Assembly: GCF_040717535.1 (NCBI RefSeq)
Contig: NZ_JBFEFI010000003.1
Location: 194,001-258,000, forward strand
Direction: 5' to 3'
DNA: 64,000 nt
Source: Thalassoglobus sp. JC818
GTDB lineage: Bacteria > Planctomycetota > Planctomycetia > Planctomycetales > Planctomycetaceae
The first letter of the stretch is position 1, and each line of letters opens with the position of its first letter. A program made the translations under genes and the position numbers. This document shows, piece after piece, positions 8,892-19,242 of the stretch. The notes below the pieces were generated by a model. That model did not search any database. It saw only the letters and a list, made by a program, of their open reading frames with translations, and was not told the origin of the DNA.

Positions 8892-9495
8892 AATTGTTAC
8901 CTGTCGTTCATCGACGAATCTCGATTTCGTCTCACCCATCTGAAGGGTTAAACCTTATCTCTCTTGTGCAGCTTGTCATTTACTATAGATTAAATGATGG
9001 TGAACAATCTGTGATCGTTCGTTGTTATCTAAAACAGTGCTCTTACGGATCAGGTCCAGTTGTTGCAATCTCCGTCACTCCGAGCGAGGTTTTTCAACCC
9101 GTGCTGTCTGGCTCAAAAACTCGCCAATTGAACTCGACGCAGGTGATTCTAATGACACAGGGAATCCGTGGCTAGAGACAGACTCGTGACCGTTTGTTTC
9201 TGTTGAGAGTCGCTTGGCTGAACCGTTTTCGGCTCGCTGGAGACTGGGGCGATCGCTCCAACAGGTTCTCCGAACTCTGGACGAATTGCGAATCAATCTG
9301 GTATGAAAATCGATGGCAAGTTAGTTCTCTCATTTGAGAGCAAGCGGGTCTCCACGTCTTCGACACGGAATCGAATTGCAGCACGAAGCGCAACGGGAAA
9401 GGCAACAACCCAGAAGCATTCGGTCATTCTAAAGTTCGCGGTTGACAAAGACGCTTTGACATCTGATCTATTAAAACAGTGAAGCAACAATTGGG
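8892..9495. other. 600-bp divergent intergenic region
   Basis: Lies between the RND adaptor (minus) and the DUF1704 gene (plus), so it should carry both promoters. I see no gene, RNA or repeat in it; the open frames here are short and motif-free. Confidence 0.5.
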
Positions 9496-10788
9496 ATGCG
9501 ATTCATGGATCCTGGTTTTAGACAAAAACTGATTTCACTGGATGCCGAGCTCTTGCAGCTCGTCAAGCCAGTCAATGTGCTGAAATATCTCAATTGGCCC
9601 GACTACGTGGAGGAGAGCTTTCTTGACCAATGGAATGCCGGCCGGCCCGAATTGCCACAAGTCGAACTTCAGGTCCCTGATTGGCGTGATTTGGTTGTAT
9701 CGCTTGATGACTTCATTTCTCGCTGTGAAGGCGACGACCCGCTTGTGCAATTCTTGCGTTCGACCGCTTGGAGTTATGCAGAAGCTGCTCGAATGCTGAT
9801 GGCAGCGGGGACTGCTCAGTTCACAGAACGGTCGATCAATCTCTACGGTCGACCTGATGATCTCTACCAGACCCAAACGTTCACCGGACTCGATGCGGCA
9901 ACGTTCTTGCTGGAGAAGACGGATCACCTCCTGAAAGCCCAGCATCTCTCATCTGCAGAGGCGAATGTCGCTGCGCCTCTGTTCGCCGAGCGACTTCAGA
10001 AAGCTGTCGACGACTATTTTACAGACGATAAAGTCAGCATTGTTGTGGACGATGAGTTGTCATCGAAAGCCATAGCAGGCACTTCGCGCATCCGCATTCG
10101 CGGGTCAGCTCTGTTTTCCGAACTTGATTTCGACCAGCTTTACCATCATGAAGCTCTTGTTCATTCTGCGACGGCAATTAATGGCAAAAGGCAAACGTCT
10201 ATGAAGTGTTTGAGTCTCTCCGCTCCTCGGACGACTCGCACTCAGGAAGGAATCGCGGTCTTTGCGGAACTCGTCACAAGGTCAATCGATATCAATCGAC
10301 TCCGACGCCTTGCCCTTCGGGTGAAATCGCTCGATCAAGTCATCAATGGTGCCGACTTCATCGACTGCTTCAAGATGTTTTTGGAGGGAGGACAGACTGA
10401 GCGTGAAGCCTTTAAGTCAGCTCAACGCATCTTCCGTGGTGGGGACGTCCGAGGCGACGTCGCCTTCACAAAAGACAGCGCATACTTGAAAGGCCTCATG
10501 GAAGTCCATGTTTTGATGAACGTTGCGATCCGCGATAATCAACCGCAGGTGATTCAATGGCTCTTCGCCGGACGACTCGCAACAGGTGACGCAATCAGTT
10601 TACAGCCCTACTTCGACAACGGATTCCTCGACCCGCCGAAGTATGTTCCACCCTGGGCGCGAGATACAAGCCGCTTAGCTGCATCGCTGGCCTACTCTTC
10701 ATTCATGATGAACGTCAACCTGTCAGCAGTCAGTCTGGACAGCTTCGTCGATGCAACCAGACGAAGCGACTTCAGTGGCGAGGATTGA
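9496..10788 (+). CDS. DUF1704 / QEGLA-motif metallopeptidase-like protein
   Basis: A 430-residue soluble protein of the family annotated as flavohemoglobin expression-modulating QEGLA motif protein (DUF1704), now regarded as a zinc carboxypeptidase family related to eukaryotic MATCAP. The marks are HEALVH (an HExxxH zinc site) and, about 35 residues on, TQEGIAVFAE, the QEG(L/I)A motif whose Glu is expected to complete metal binding. The C-terminal part (FRGGDVRGDVAFTKD ... YLKGLMEVH) is also typical. No signal peptide, so cytoplasmic. Start at 9496; an ATG nine bases downstream is an equal alternative and neither has a strong ribosome site. Stands alone. The physiological substrate in bacteria is not known to me. 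Confidence 0.85.
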   Translation: MRFMDPGFRQKLISLDAELLQLVKPVNVLKYLNWPDYVEESFLDQWNAGRPELPQVELQVPDWRDLVVSLDDFISRCEGDDPLVQFLRSTAWSYAEAARMLMAAGTAQFTERSINLYGRPDDLYQTQTFTGLDAATFLLEKTDHLLKAQHLSSAEANVAAPLFAERLQKAVDDYFTDDKVSIVVDDELSSKAIAGTSRIRIRGSALFSELDFDQLYHHEALVHSATAINGKRQTSMKCLSLSAPRTTRTQEGIAVFAELVTRSIDINRLRRLALRVKSLDQVINGADFIDCFKMFLEGGQTEREAFKSAQRIFRGGDVRGDVAFTKDSAYLKGLMEVHVLMNVAIRDNQPQVIQWLFAGRLATGDAISLQPYFDNGFLDPPKYVPPWARDTSRLAASLAYSSFMMNVNLSAVSLDSFVDATRRSDFSGED

Positions 10789-11209
10789 AATCACCTCGGC
10801 TGCGTATATGGGATGATTGGATGACGGATGAATCCAGGCCAATGGAAATAGGGAAAACAGATGTTGCCAGGAAGGTATTAATCTTGCTTCGGCCTTTCTT
10901 AGCGGTCTTGTACCTCATCGTTTGCTGACATCTGTTCAGTTCCAGGACCTGCTGCAGTTTTGTCTGGTGCTGTTGGCATGTCGTCTTCCGCTTGCCATAC
11001 CTCGGTAATTAAGAGCACGTTTAGTTTGGGTGTGGACATCGAACGAGGTCATGCTGATAGACAAGCTTTCGTCGGTCTGGTCTATGCCGTAGAATACTTC
11101 ATCGGGACACTTTCACGGCATGCAGTCCCATCGAATAGGCGATGTGGGAGGACAAGCGATCTGTTCGGTTCGCTCGGTGGGGATGGTTCGTGCATAAATT
11201 GCGAAATGG
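10789..11209. other. 420-bp gap after the DUF1704 gene
   Basis: The plus frame is open from 10960 but its translation here is Cys/Ser/Gly-rich and reads like non-coding sequence. Nothing else is seen. Confidence 0.4.
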
Positions 11210-11532
11210 GTGATGAGCATGGAGAGTCGCAAACCGTTGGTGATTACAAGCCGGCTCGCGTTCTATGTTTCTCTGTGCTCAGTCATCGTTGTGACTGTTG
11301 TGGGGCAACTTGTCGGTGGGGTCGGGACTGTGTTTCCGAAGACGTTTCCGGTCGAAGTTTTGAGATGGTGTGGGTTGGCTGTGATCGCGGTTGTCGCGAT
11401 TCTCAGTTGCGTCTGACCGCCGTATCAGCACGTTATGAGAGGGGAGCTTACTTTATCGTCAGTTGTGTCTTGAGTGTGTGGATCGCTCACTGTCTGATGA
11501 ACATTCTCTGGTTCTCCAGCCTTGAGCGATAA
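11210..11532 (+). pseudogene. Small membrane protein split by a frameshift (possible)
   Basis: The frame from 11210 encodes 68 residues with two membrane segments (AFYVSLCSVIVVTVVGQLVGG and the stretch before AILSCV) and stops at 11416. The -1 frame then continues with a third hydrophobic segment, AYFIVSCVLSVWIAHC, to a stop at 11532, directly against the ATG of the next gene. Joined by one base the product would be a three-helix membrane protein in operon with its neighbour. I see no slippery heptamer at the junction, so this looks like a decayed gene or a sequencing error rather than programmed frameshifting. The first part could also be a complete small protein. No function recognised. Confidence 0.4.
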
Positions 11533-11940
11533 ATGGACAAAAAGACGTCTCCGTACATGATCGCGAATACCTGCATGAGTTTGGCGGGGCTGACGTCATG
11601 CGTGGCTGGCGCAGTGTTTACGTATATTGATCAGCGAGTTGGTCCAATCGCGACTTTATTAGTGACGGTCGGCATTATGCTAACGTTTTATGATGATTGG
11701 CGGTCGCGAAGCGTGCTTGCAACGTGCGTGGCTTCGACGTTTACGGTTGCACTGATAAGTTGGTATTTCGTCGTTTTTGAGATTCTGCCGGGGAATTCGG
11801 AGTTCACCCCAGCCCACATCTTCGATTGTTCGATTGTCGTTGCCATCGCCGCTTCTTATTGCATCCTCTCCATTGGGATTTGGCGTGACAATGTGAAGTA
11901 CTACCGGCCCAACGATTCCGGAGCAGAGGCGTCGGGATGA
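11533..11940 (+). CDS. Hypothetical membrane protein, four predicted helices
   Basis: A 135-residue protein not recognised. It shows four hydrophobic stretches: ANTCMSLAGLTSCVAGAVFTY, VGPIATLLVTVGIMLTF, SVLATCVASTFTVALISWYF and IVVAIAASYCILSIGIW, with short charged loops. The ATG follows the stop of the preceding frame without a gap (TAAATG), which supports both this start and co-translation. Likely an inner-membrane protein of unknown role, perhaps paired with the broken membrane protein before it. Confidence 0.6.
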   Translation: MDKKTSPYMIANTCMSLAGLTSCVAGAVFTYIDQRVGPIATLLVTVGIMLTFYDDWRSRSVLATCVASTFTVALISWYFVVFEILPGNSEFTPAHIFDCSIVVAIAASYCILSIGIWRDNVKYYRPNDSGAEASG

Positions 11941-12277
11941 CTTGATGAATGAAGAGCGTAGCATATCGCAGATCAATTCTTTCCATTAAACCGGGAAGGG
12001 TGAATTCGGCTGAGGCAGCACGCGATCAAAGAATGAGCGGCGGGCAGTGACATCGACAAACAGCCCGCTGTGTGGGGCGAGCAACATTCCCCTTGCTTCA
12101 AATGGTTCAGTTTCCACCCGGTGCGACAGATCCTTTAGCGGCCGATGAAGGTCTTCTACGATCGCGACGGCGAGAAGGTCGTGATTACGCCAGTGGGATA
12201 ATGAATTCTTACCATGCCCACCCGGTCGAGCGCATGGCACACGTGCTCGACACAATTCTCACTGAATCCTGGGTTGC
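11941..12277. other. 340-bp stretch with only uncertain coding traces
   Basis: A minus frame ending at 11986 translates to sensible-looking sequence at its C-terminus (APHSGLFVDVTARRSFFDR), but upstream it becomes Cys/Arg-rich. It might be the tail of a decayed gene; I cannot name the family. No RNA or repeat seen. Confidence 0.3.
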
Positions 12278-12595
12278 TCATTCCCTCGTCAGATGAGTTT
12301 CATATTCGTCGCTGCCATGCGGTTTCACCTCATTGTGAGATAGAACTCGCGTCCGGAGTACCAGTTGGCAATATGCAAGAGTAAAGAATAAGATTCCCAG
12401 CATGGGGCCGATGAAATACCAGTGGCGCGAAAGTGGGTGGCCAATCACAACTGCAGCAAAAACACCTCCAAGAGTGACTGTTCCACAGAAAAAGTAGCAG
12501 AATCCAGTGAACTTGAGGATGAGCGGGTATGTTGCCGAGTAAGCAGGTCCACGTTCGGACGAATGATGACGATTGTCGCCAAGAGAATCATTCAT
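12278..12595 (-). CDS. Hypothetical membrane protein, two predicted helices
   Basis: A 105-residue protein with a polar N-terminus, two hydrophobic segments (LKFTGFCYFFCGTVTLGG and HWYFIGPMLGILFFTLAYCQ) and a charged C-terminal tail. ATG start at 12595. It lies behind two other minus-strand frames with short gaps, so a small operon with the TPR protein is possible. No family recognised. Confidence 0.5.
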   Translation of the reverse strand: MNDSLGDNRHHSSERGPAYSATYPLILKFTGFCYFFCGTVTLGGVFAAVVIGHPLSRHWYFIGPMLGILFFTLAYCQLVLRTRVLSHNEVKPHGSDEYETHLTRE

Positions 12596-12609
12596 GGTCG
12601 TGAAGCCCG

Positions 12610-12861
12610 CTACTGGTTTCGTTGGCTTGTGCGTTCGAAGCGGTGCGAAAAGTCTTCCGGAGTGACGCGCAGAGTTTCCTGCGCTCGCTGCAGAAACAGA
12701 ATTCTAATCTTAAACCAGTGTGTCGGGACGATCGATAGCAGTTTTAGAGAATTGAGTAAGCTGAATTCGGCAAGGCTGTATTCGATGCTCGATGATTTCG
12801 AAGTTGAAAGGAGTCTGGACGCTTTCTGTGCCGCGGCCAGCCCTTCATCCGCTGAAGTCAA
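12610..12861 (-). CDS. Possible small ORF between TPR and membrane protein genes
   Basis: An 83-residue frame opening with TTG at 12861, 9 bp below the TPR gene and 14 bp above the membrane protein gene. Contains a middle hydrophobic/basic stretch (LLSIVPTHWFKIRILFLQRA). No motif or ribosome site. The spacing favours a gene and the missing ATG argues against it; an even call. Confidence 0.25.
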   Translation of the reverse strand: MTSADEGLAAAQKASRLLSTSKSSSIEYSLAEFSLLNSLKLLSIVPTHWFKIRILFLQRAQETLRVTPEDFSHRFERTSQRNQ

Positions 12862-12869
12862 AGACCCCT

Positions 12870-13445
12870 TCAGGGTGACTCATTGATTTGAGGGATATTT
12901 ACCCAGTGAGGCTTGCTTTCCAAGCAGGCGACAGCTTCGCTCTTCAGTTTTGACAGACTCTTGGGTTCTTGAAGTCGATTTATTGTCGATGCAATGAGTT
13001 GGCCAAGTCGGTACTCACGACTGGTCGAGAGGTTAGGCGGCATTGCCTCAAGTGCTTCGAGTACTTCTTCTTCAGACCTATGTTCGGTCAGCAGTTCTAA
13101 TAATTGTTCGTGCAGTTCCCAACGATCAGGTTCGTAGCTTAGTCCCTTTCGGCAGTTTGCAATCGCATCCTCGTATTCAGCTAAAGCCGCTTTGCTTTGT
13201 GAGATCTGTAAGTAGGCACCAGCGATAGCGGAATAAGTGCACTGGTCGCGTTCCGGATTGGGAGTTTCGCGAGTCGTAGCAAGGATTGCCCTCAACAACC
13301 TAAGGCGATCGCTGTGAAGGTGGATCAACTTTCGGTGGTATTCCTCAATTTGTATTCTGTTCCAGGACTTTTCTCGGGATTCGACAATCCTGAGAATGTT
13401 CTCAAAGAGTAGGCTTTCTTGTCTTTCCATTTCTTCAGGGACCAT
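12870..13445 (-). CDS. TPR-like helical protein
   Basis: From the ATG at 13445 this encodes 191 mostly helical residues. One clear TPR-like unit is visible (YSAIAGAYLQISQSKAALAEYEDAIANCRKGLSYEPD), followed by helices WELHEQLLELLTEH and EEVLEALEAMPP. The frame is open to a TTG at 13649, giving 68 more residues, but there is no ATG in that extension and its sequence is less regular. TPR proteins bind partners; nothing shows which one. It may also be the surviving C-terminal part of a larger regulator. No signal peptide. Confidence 0.55.
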   Translation of the reverse strand: MVPEEMERQESLLFENILRIVESREKSWNRIQIEEYHRKLIHLHSDRLRLLRAILATTRETPNPERDQCTYSAIAGAYLQISQSKAALAEYEDAIANCRKGLSYEPDRWELHEQLLELLTEHRSEEEVLEALEAMPPNLSTSREYRLGQLIASTINRLQEPKSLSKLKSEAVACLESKPHWVNIPQINESP

Positions 13446-13710
13446 GTTCAAGTCTCTCTTGAAGAACTCAGGTGATTGGGGACAGGAAGTGTGAAAGCCG
13501 GAGTGTGTTTCGTAGAAGGGGCCAAGGAGTGTGGTAGATGCGATTGTGAAATCGTTGATCGCTGTGCGAAGGATATTAGATGTTTTCTCGCTTCGAAGGT
13601 GATCGAGTACGTGGTGAACGTTGGCCACCGGTGCAAGTATATCCCACAAAGGCTGAGATGCTATCGCTTAACAGCCCGAACTCCATTGCAGAAACAGGCT
13701 TCCTCTGCAT

Positions 13711-15096
13711 TTAGAGAACGGTCGTGATTTCTTTGAGTTGTTTGGTGGCGATTCCGACGGGGCGGTCGATGGGGACTCCGATGCAGGTGAGGAGAGTGGT
13801 GAGCAGGTCGCCCTGGTTGCCTTTGATGTCGGGGAGGAATTGGCCGGTTTTGAGTGAGCCGTTTCCGCCGCCGGCGAGGATGAAGGGGAGGTTGGCACGA
13901 GTGTGCGTGTCACCGTCTTCGAGGCCGGAGCCCCACATCATGATGCTGTGATCGAGTAGGGTTCCATCGCCTTCCTGCAGGGAGTCCATCTTCTTGACCA
14001 TGTAGGCGAATTGCTCGATGTTGAATTCGGTGATCTTTGCAACCTTCTCGACTTTTTCCGGTTGGTTGCGGTGATGTGTCTGTGAGTGGTGTTGGTCGTT
14101 GAATCCGAGTTCGGGATACGAGACTCCATTGGGAGTTGAACCGATATACGAGCTGATGCGTGTTGTGTCTGTTTGAAATGCCAGCACGGTGAGGTCACAC
14201 ATGACCTGCATATATTCGCTTCGTTTGTCTCCCTCGGGGATTTTAATATCGATGGGAGGCGAATCGGCGGACTTATTGTTTTTTGAACCGTGGCCGGCCT
14301 TTTCGAGTGCTGCTTCTTTCTGGCGAAGCTCGATGGCTGCGATGCGGCGTTCGACCGACCGGACGCTGTCGAGGTACTCATCGAGTTTTTGCTGGTCGGG
14401 AGTTGGTAATGTCCGTCGGAGTTCTCGGGCACCGCCGAGGACCAGGTCGAGCATGCTTCGGTCGAGCGGTGTTCCCAGTGGGGAATTCTTCCCGCTTGAG
14501 TCTTTCGTGTTAAACAATCGGTTCAGCACGTTTCGCGGGTTAATTTCAGCGGGGACAGCTTGCGTGGGAGAGCGATAGCTGCAATGCGAGTAATAGGCTT
14601 CGTTGAGTCCAGCCTGATTTTCTTTCCAGGTTTGAGGCATGGTTGCCAATTCCAGTGACGGCAACGGCGTAAAAGCACCGACATAATTGGCGGCGATTTG
14701 GTCGGCTGAAATCGCGATGTTGATTTCGTTTCGTTTGTCGGAGTTGGGGAGCGTCGCTGTCAGCCATGTCGAAAGTTCCAGCGCGTGCGGAGCCCCGTTG
14801 AATGGGCCCGTTCCGACGCCAGCGATGCCTTTCATCATCAGGCATTTGTTGAGCACTGGTTCCAGCGACTTCAGGGCAGGCGGAGGAGAAGTGAGGAAGC
14901 TTTCCGCAGTGGCTGGCCAGAACTGATCCATGATGACCCCGTGGGGCATATACATGAATGCAAGTCGGGTTGGCGATGGCTTTGCTTTTCCGCCGACGGT
15001 GTCTGCCCATCCCATCACGTCCAACAGTGGCAAGCTGAGAGAAGCTCCCAGACCTTTCAGACAGGTGCGACGATTGATCAGTGTGTGATGACTCAT
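13711..15096 (-). CDS. DUF1552 family secreted protein (Tat signal)
   Basis: A 461-residue DUF1552 protein. It begins with a twin-arginine signal, [19 protein letters not shown], so folded export by Tat is expected. Typical family stretches follow: [18 protein letters not shown] near the N-terminus, an SVERRIA helix, and the C-terminal [20 protein letters not shown] and [10 protein letters not shown] segments. DUF1552 proteins are abundant in planctomycetes, always with a DUF1592-type partner; their structure recalls the sulfatase/alkaline-phosphatase-like DUF1501 group, but the activity is unknown. It overlaps the stop of its upstream partner by one base (TAATG), so the two are co-translated. 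Second and last gene of the operon. Confidence 0.92.
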   Translation of the reverse strand: MSHHTLINRRTCLKGLGASLSLPLLDVMGWADTVGGKAKPSPTRLAFMYMPHGVIMDQFWPATAESFLTSPPPALKSLEPVLNKCLMMKGIAGVGTGPFNGAPHALELSTWLTATLPNSDKRNEINIAISADQIAANYVGAFTPLPSLELATMPQTWKENQAGLNEAYYSHCSYRSPTQAVPAEINPRNVLNRLFNTKDSSGKNSPLGTPLDRSMLDLVLGGARELRRTLPTPDQQKLDEYLDSVRSVERRIAAIELRQKEAALEKAGHGSKNNKSADSPPIDIKIPEGDKRSEYMQVMCDLTVLAFQTDTTRISSYIGSTPNGVSYPELGFNDQHHSQTHHRNQPEKVEKVAKITEFNIEQFAYMVKKMDSLQEGDGTLLDHSIMMWGSGLEDGDTHTRANLPFILAGGGNGSLKTGQFLPDIKGNQGDLLTTLLTCIGVPIDRPVGIATKQLKEITTVL

Positions 15097-17051
15097 TATT
15101 TGCTCCGATCTTCTTGAACTCGTCGATGGGTGAAGGGGTAGCTGGTGACGACAGCGGTGATGAGAGTTTGCATGCGATAATCATCGTCGGCGATCTCTTG
15201 CATGAGACCGTCGACCACGATTTCGTCGTAGCCTTCGAGGCTTCGACACAAACCGTAAGCGAGCAGTTTCTCGACCAGATTTCGCGCGAGTTCGTCGACG
15301 CGGCTGGCGATCATGGCTTTCAGTTCGGTCGGGTTCGAGAACTTTCGTCCATCAGGAAGTTCACCAGCAGCGTCGATGGCGTCTCCTTGGTCGTCCTGGT
15401 CTCTCCATCTTCCGATGGCATCATAGTTCTCCAGACCGAATCCAATTGGATCGAGCAACTTGTGGCAATTTGCACACACAGGATCAGTTCGGTGTAATTC
15501 TGTTCTTTCGCGAAGGTTTAGGTTCGCGACCGATTGTTGATCCTGGCTTTCGAGAGCGGGAACATCGGGCGGGGCAGCCGGAACGTGATCTCCGAGGACT
15601 TGTTCGAGAACCCAGACCCCGCGTTTGACGGGGCTTGTGCGATTGGGAAATGAGGTCACCGCGAGGACACCGGGCATTCCCAAAATTCCGCCGCGACGAG
15701 AGTTCGACAGTTGAACTCGTTGCATTTCGCTTCCGGTGACTTGGTCGTCCAGTCCGTAAACTGACGCGAGAGTCGGATTGAGGTAGGTGTAGTCAGCATC
15801 GATGAATCTCACGACGCTTTGATTTTCGCGAACAATGCTCTCGAAGAAGAGTCGAGCTTCGTCGTACATCGCCAGTTTCATTTCGTTGGTCATCTCCGGA
15901 AAGACTTTCGGGTCGAAGACCTGATTTTCGAGTCGATCCAGCCCGAGCCACTGAGCTCCGAACCCATCAAACAGCGCACGCGACCGTGGATCGATCAGAA
16001 GGCGTTTCACTTGGGACTTGAGAACGGAGGGTTCGCGGAGTTTTCCCTGATCGGCCAGTTCCATGAGTTCATCGTCTGGCATCGATGCCCACACCAGAAA
16101 CGATAAGCGAGAGGCGAGTTGATAGTCGTCGAGGGGGACGATCTGTTCGGTTGGCTCAACGTCAGTCGCGGGTGTGATGAACAGAAACTGAGGCGAGACG
16201 AGGACAGCTTTGACCATCAGGCGAAGGGCTTCGGTGTCCGAAAGATCGTTCTCACGTCCGAGTTCGAAGACCTGTGTGAGGGTGTCGACTTCTTCACTTG
16301 TCGGCGGTCGACGGAAAGCTTTTCTGGCGAGGGTACGGGCACTCTCACGGATGTCGGCATTGGAGAGTTTTGTTTCTTCGGAAAGAGTTGTTCCGAAGAG
16401 AGTCAGCTGCTGCTCACTTGATGGAGACTCACCGTTGGGAAAAACTTCGTTGAGAACTTTTTCTGCGATTGCGAGGTACTGTTCAATCTGCAGAGGTGAC
16501 AGCGAATTGAGATAGCCTGCTCCGCTGACTTCGTCAGGGAGGTCGTTTGCGACCTCTGGATTCACTCCGAACAAGTCGCGGAGCGTGTTGCTGTATTCGA
16601 CTTTCGTGAGTCGTCGGATGATGAAGAGTCCCGGATCTCGCGGGCTCAGATACTTAATTTGAGCCACGCCCTTGAGAAAGGCTTCGCGGTCTTCGTCTTT
16701 AGGAAGGCGATCCGCGTAGTCGGGCGGCATGTCGTGAGCACGGACTCGAGCGATCGCTTTCTTCCATTGCTCATGGAAGGCTGCGTCTTCCGGTTTCGGA
16801 AGTGCTGGAGAGAAATTCACTCCGGCTTCGGTGGGTCTTCGATTTTGATGGCAATCGAGGCAATAGCGTTTGATAAACGGCGCGACGTCATCTTCGAACG
16901 ACTTTTTCGCTGCCGCTTTTTGCTCGCTGTGGTCTTCGTCAGCGTTTGCGTGTGGTGTCAGAGGCAAGCACACCGAACAGCACAGTGCAGCGACACACCA
17001 TGCGAAGTGTTTGAAGAGAGACACTTCTGTGTTCTTTGCGAGACAACTCAA
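15096..17051 (-). CDS. DUF1587/DUF1595/DUF1592/DUF1588/DUF1585 secreted cytochrome c-like protein
   Basis: A 651-residue planctomycete-type protein with a signal peptide ([20 protein letters not shown]) and two heme-binding CxxCH motifs: CLDCH at 64-68 and CANCH in the C-terminal DUF1588 part ([20 protein letters not shown]). Between them are the DUF1587 ([15 protein letters not shown]), DUF1595 and DUF1592 ([20 protein letters not shown]) signatures, then [20 protein letters not shown] of DUF1588. Length is on the short side, as the optional carbohydrate-binding insert is absent. Start is the TTG at 17051: AGGAG sits seven bases upstream and no ATG fits. Exported and probably periplasmic; function unknown, suggested to take part in redox or polymer breakdown. 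First gene of a pair with DUF1552. Confidence 0.92.
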   Translation of the reverse strand: MSCLAKNTEVSLFKHFAWCVAALCCSVCLPLTPHANADEDHSEQKAAAKKSFEDDVAPFIKRYCLDCHQNRRPTEAGVNFSPALPKPEDAAFHEQWKKAIARVRAHDMPPDYADRLPKDEDREAFLKGVAQIKYLSPRDPGLFIIRRLTKVEYSNTLRDLFGVNPEVANDLPDEVSGAGYLNSLSPLQIEQYLAIAEKVLNEVFPNGESPSSEQQLTLFGTTLSEETKLSNADIRESARTLARKAFRRPPTSEEVDTLTQVFELGRENDLSDTEALRLMVKAVLVSPQFLFITPATDVEPTEQIVPLDDYQLASRLSFLVWASMPDDELMELADQGKLREPSVLKSQVKRLLIDPRSRALFDGFGAQWLGLDRLENQVFDPKVFPEMTNEMKLAMYDEARLFFESIVRENQSVVRFIDADYTYLNPTLASVYGLDDQVTGSEMQRVQLSNSRRGGILGMPGVLAVTSFPNRTSPVKRGVWVLEQVLGDHVPAAPPDVPALESQDQQSVANLNLRERTELHRTDPVCANCHKLLDPIGFGLENYDAIGRWRDQDDQGDAIDAAGELPDGRKFSNPTELKAMIASRVDELARNLVEKLLAYGLCRSLEGYDEIVVDGLMQEIADDDYRMQTLITAVVTSYPFTHRRVQEDRSK

Positions 17052-17688
17052 TCAACTACTCCTCACTGTCTCAACATGCGATCACTGCGAGAGTCTTGCA
17101 AAGTCGAAATGCATCGCTTTGGGTTTCTCGCTGTTTTGCGTTCAGTGGTTGAACTCAAAACCAAACACTCGAAGGTGTTGACTCCAGGCGTGATATCGCA
17201 TCAGCTCATCGAGCGGTCAAACCGACGATGATTGGTATTCTCTCGGGTGGGAACTTCTGGTGGGATGAACGGCACCTGATGAGGTGGATTCATAAATTCG
17301 AGTCTATACGACAGTCATCGCTTCGCAAAGCAAGTTTTCAGAATCGAAACACAATTGCGGTATCAACGTTCCGATTGTCGGACCGGGAGGAACTTGTGAC
17401 CGGTTTCGCAACTCACGTGATTGCATCGCATGCCGAGTGTGCGTGCGAGTCGCGGGGGTCGATGGGTTCCTTCCCGTCTCTGTCAGTAAATTGACCGACC
17501 AACTAGGTCAAAATCTGTGGCTCTTAACTTGAGGGTTTTCTCTCGATTTTTGCTGAGTTTGAAATTGCTTCAAATGTTGAGAACTTCTGGCGAAATTTGG
17601 CTTCCAAAACGTCAATTCTTGCCGGTGAATAGGCGTGGGAATGGACTGCGATTGAGGCAATTGATCACGACGAATAGATTGCCGGGCT
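17052..17688. other. 640-bp divergent promoter region
   Basis: Separates the DUF1592/DUF1552 pair (minus) from the RND operon (plus). No gene, RNA or repeat seen; small open frames here overlap each other and have no motifs. A regulator for the efflux operon is not encoded nearby. Confidence 0.5.
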
Positions 17689-19242
17689 ATGGCCTCTCAC
17701 CACACAATCTGGACGAGACACGGAAGCTGCGCACTGCTGTTGGTCGTGCTTCAGTTGGCACAGGGTGGTTGCGCCTACCGTGATGCCGCGGTGGTTGATT
17801 CCCATCAGTATGATCCGCCATTCTCGTACAGCGGAGACGTACCGGTTCCGGATCTCTGGTGGACAGCCTTTCAGGATGTGGAACTGAATGGGCAAATTCA
17901 GCAGGCGATGCAGAAGAACTACACGCTGGTGGCGGCTTTCGAGAGGCTTCGCGCAGCTCGGGCTCTGACTCGTCGTGAAGCTTCGGATCTCTGGCCGGAT
18001 GTGGACGGGTTCAGTGAAATGAACTCGACGATCTTGACCGATGGACCTAACCGTTCGAACTATGCCTTCGGCGTTGACGTCTCCTATCAGGTCGATTTGT
18101 GGGGACAGATTGAGTCACGCGTGGAAGCTCAGAATTTTCGAGCCACCGCGACTCAGGAAGATTATTACTTGATCGCTTTGACTTTGTCCGCCGAAATCGC
18201 GTCGACTTATTATTCGCTCATCGAGGCACGTGCTCAGCTGGAACTGCTTGACGAACAGATTGAAACCAATCAAACCGGAGCTGAGCTACAGGAAGCACGG
18301 TTTGAGCTTGGACAGATTCGAAGTGCCGACCTGTTGCGTCAGCGGCAACTTGTTCAGTCGACTCGTGAACAGGCTGTTGTTGTCCGAGCACGAATTGAAG
18401 TTCTCGAACACTTGCTCGCCGTGCTGCAGGGGCTGCCTCCTCAGTTGCTCTATTATGAGACGGGATCAGTTCTCCCTGACCTGCCTCCTCTGCCTTCGAC
18501 CGGAATTCCGTCTGAGCTGTTGAATCGACGACCGGATGTTCGTCGAGACTTCTTCCTGATTCAGGCAGCAAATCAAGATCTTGCGTCGGCGATTACGTCA
18601 CAATATCCGCGATTGAATTTGTTTGGGACGCTCACGACAGCTGCGGACAATCCCGATCAGATTTTCCGCGACTGGATTCTGCTGTTGGGAGGTCAACTGA
18701 TCGGTCCCATCTTCGATGGCGGAGAACGGCGAGCGGAAGTGGATCGCACAGATGCAATTGCACAACAACGGCTAGCGGAGTACTCTCAAACGGTGCTCAT
18801 TGCCTACCAGGAAGTTGAGGACGCTCTGACGTTTGAACATTATCAACTGGAGAGAATTGAACGTCTTAATGACCAACTGGAACTCGCACACCAGTCGTCG
18901 ATTCAACTTCGTGAACAATACCTCATCGGTGAGGTTGACTACCTAGATGTTTTGAGTGCGATTACTGGAGAACAACGATTGCAGCGTGAAGTTTTATCTT
19001 CTCGTCTGGAACTGATTTTAAATCGTATCTCCTTGTATCTCGCCCTCGCTGGAGGTGTCGACCCTTGCCCCGTTCAACTGCCAGTAGAAGTTTCTTCGTA
19101 TACAGAGATCCCGGTCCCAATCGAAGTTCTCGAACCAGTTGAAGCCCTACCCATTGAAGTCCCAATACCATCCGAAGTTCCGTTACCTCCAGAAATTCCT
19201 TTGCCCGTAGAGATTCCTTCAGGGAGCCCCGCACATGAATGA
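17689..19242 (+). CDS. RND outer-membrane factor (TolC/NodT family) with proline-rich tail
   Basis: A 517-residue outer-membrane channel lipoprotein: signal with lipobox LAQGGC, then two outer-membrane efflux repeats. Family marks include [20 protein letters not shown], the long coiled helices with [12 protein letters not shown], the second-half [20 protein letters not shown], and GGERRAEVD followed by AYQEVEDAL. The C-terminus is odd: after the last helix (~460) come about 55 residues of a repeating Pro/Glu/Val pattern ([23 protein letters not shown]), not part of the family. First gene of a three-gene operon; its end overlaps the adaptor start by 8 bp. It should form the exit channel for the pump encoded downstream. 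Confidence 0.93.
   Translation: MASHHTIWTRHGSCALLLVVLQLAQGGCAYRDAAVVDSHQYDPPFSYSGDVPVPDLWWTAFQDVELNGQIQQAMQKNYTLVAAFERLRAARALTRREASDLWPDVDGFSEMNSTILTDGPNRSNYAFGVDVSYQVDLWGQIESRVEAQNFRATATQEDYYLIALTLSAEIASTYYSLIEARAQLELLDEQIETNQTGAELQEARFELGQIRSADLLRQRQLVQSTREQAVVVRARIEVLEHLLAVLQGLPPQLLYYETGSVLPDLPPLPSTGIPSELLNRRPDVRRDFFLIQAANQDLASAITSQYPRLNLFGTLTTAADNPDQIFRDWILLLGGQLIGPIFDGGERRAEVDRTDAIAQQRLAEYSQTVLIAYQEVEDALTFEHYQLERIERLNDQLELAHQSSIQLREQYLIGEVDYLDVLSAITGEQRLQREVLSSRLELILNRISLYLALAGGVDPCPVQLPVEVSSYTEIPVPIEVLEPVEALPIEVPIPSEVPLPPEIPLPVEIPSGSPAHE

Noticed and set aside
10960-11209. Open plus frame before the small membrane protein
   Set aside because: Cys/Ser/Gly-rich, no start signal; only its last ~40 codons (11416-11532) look coding.
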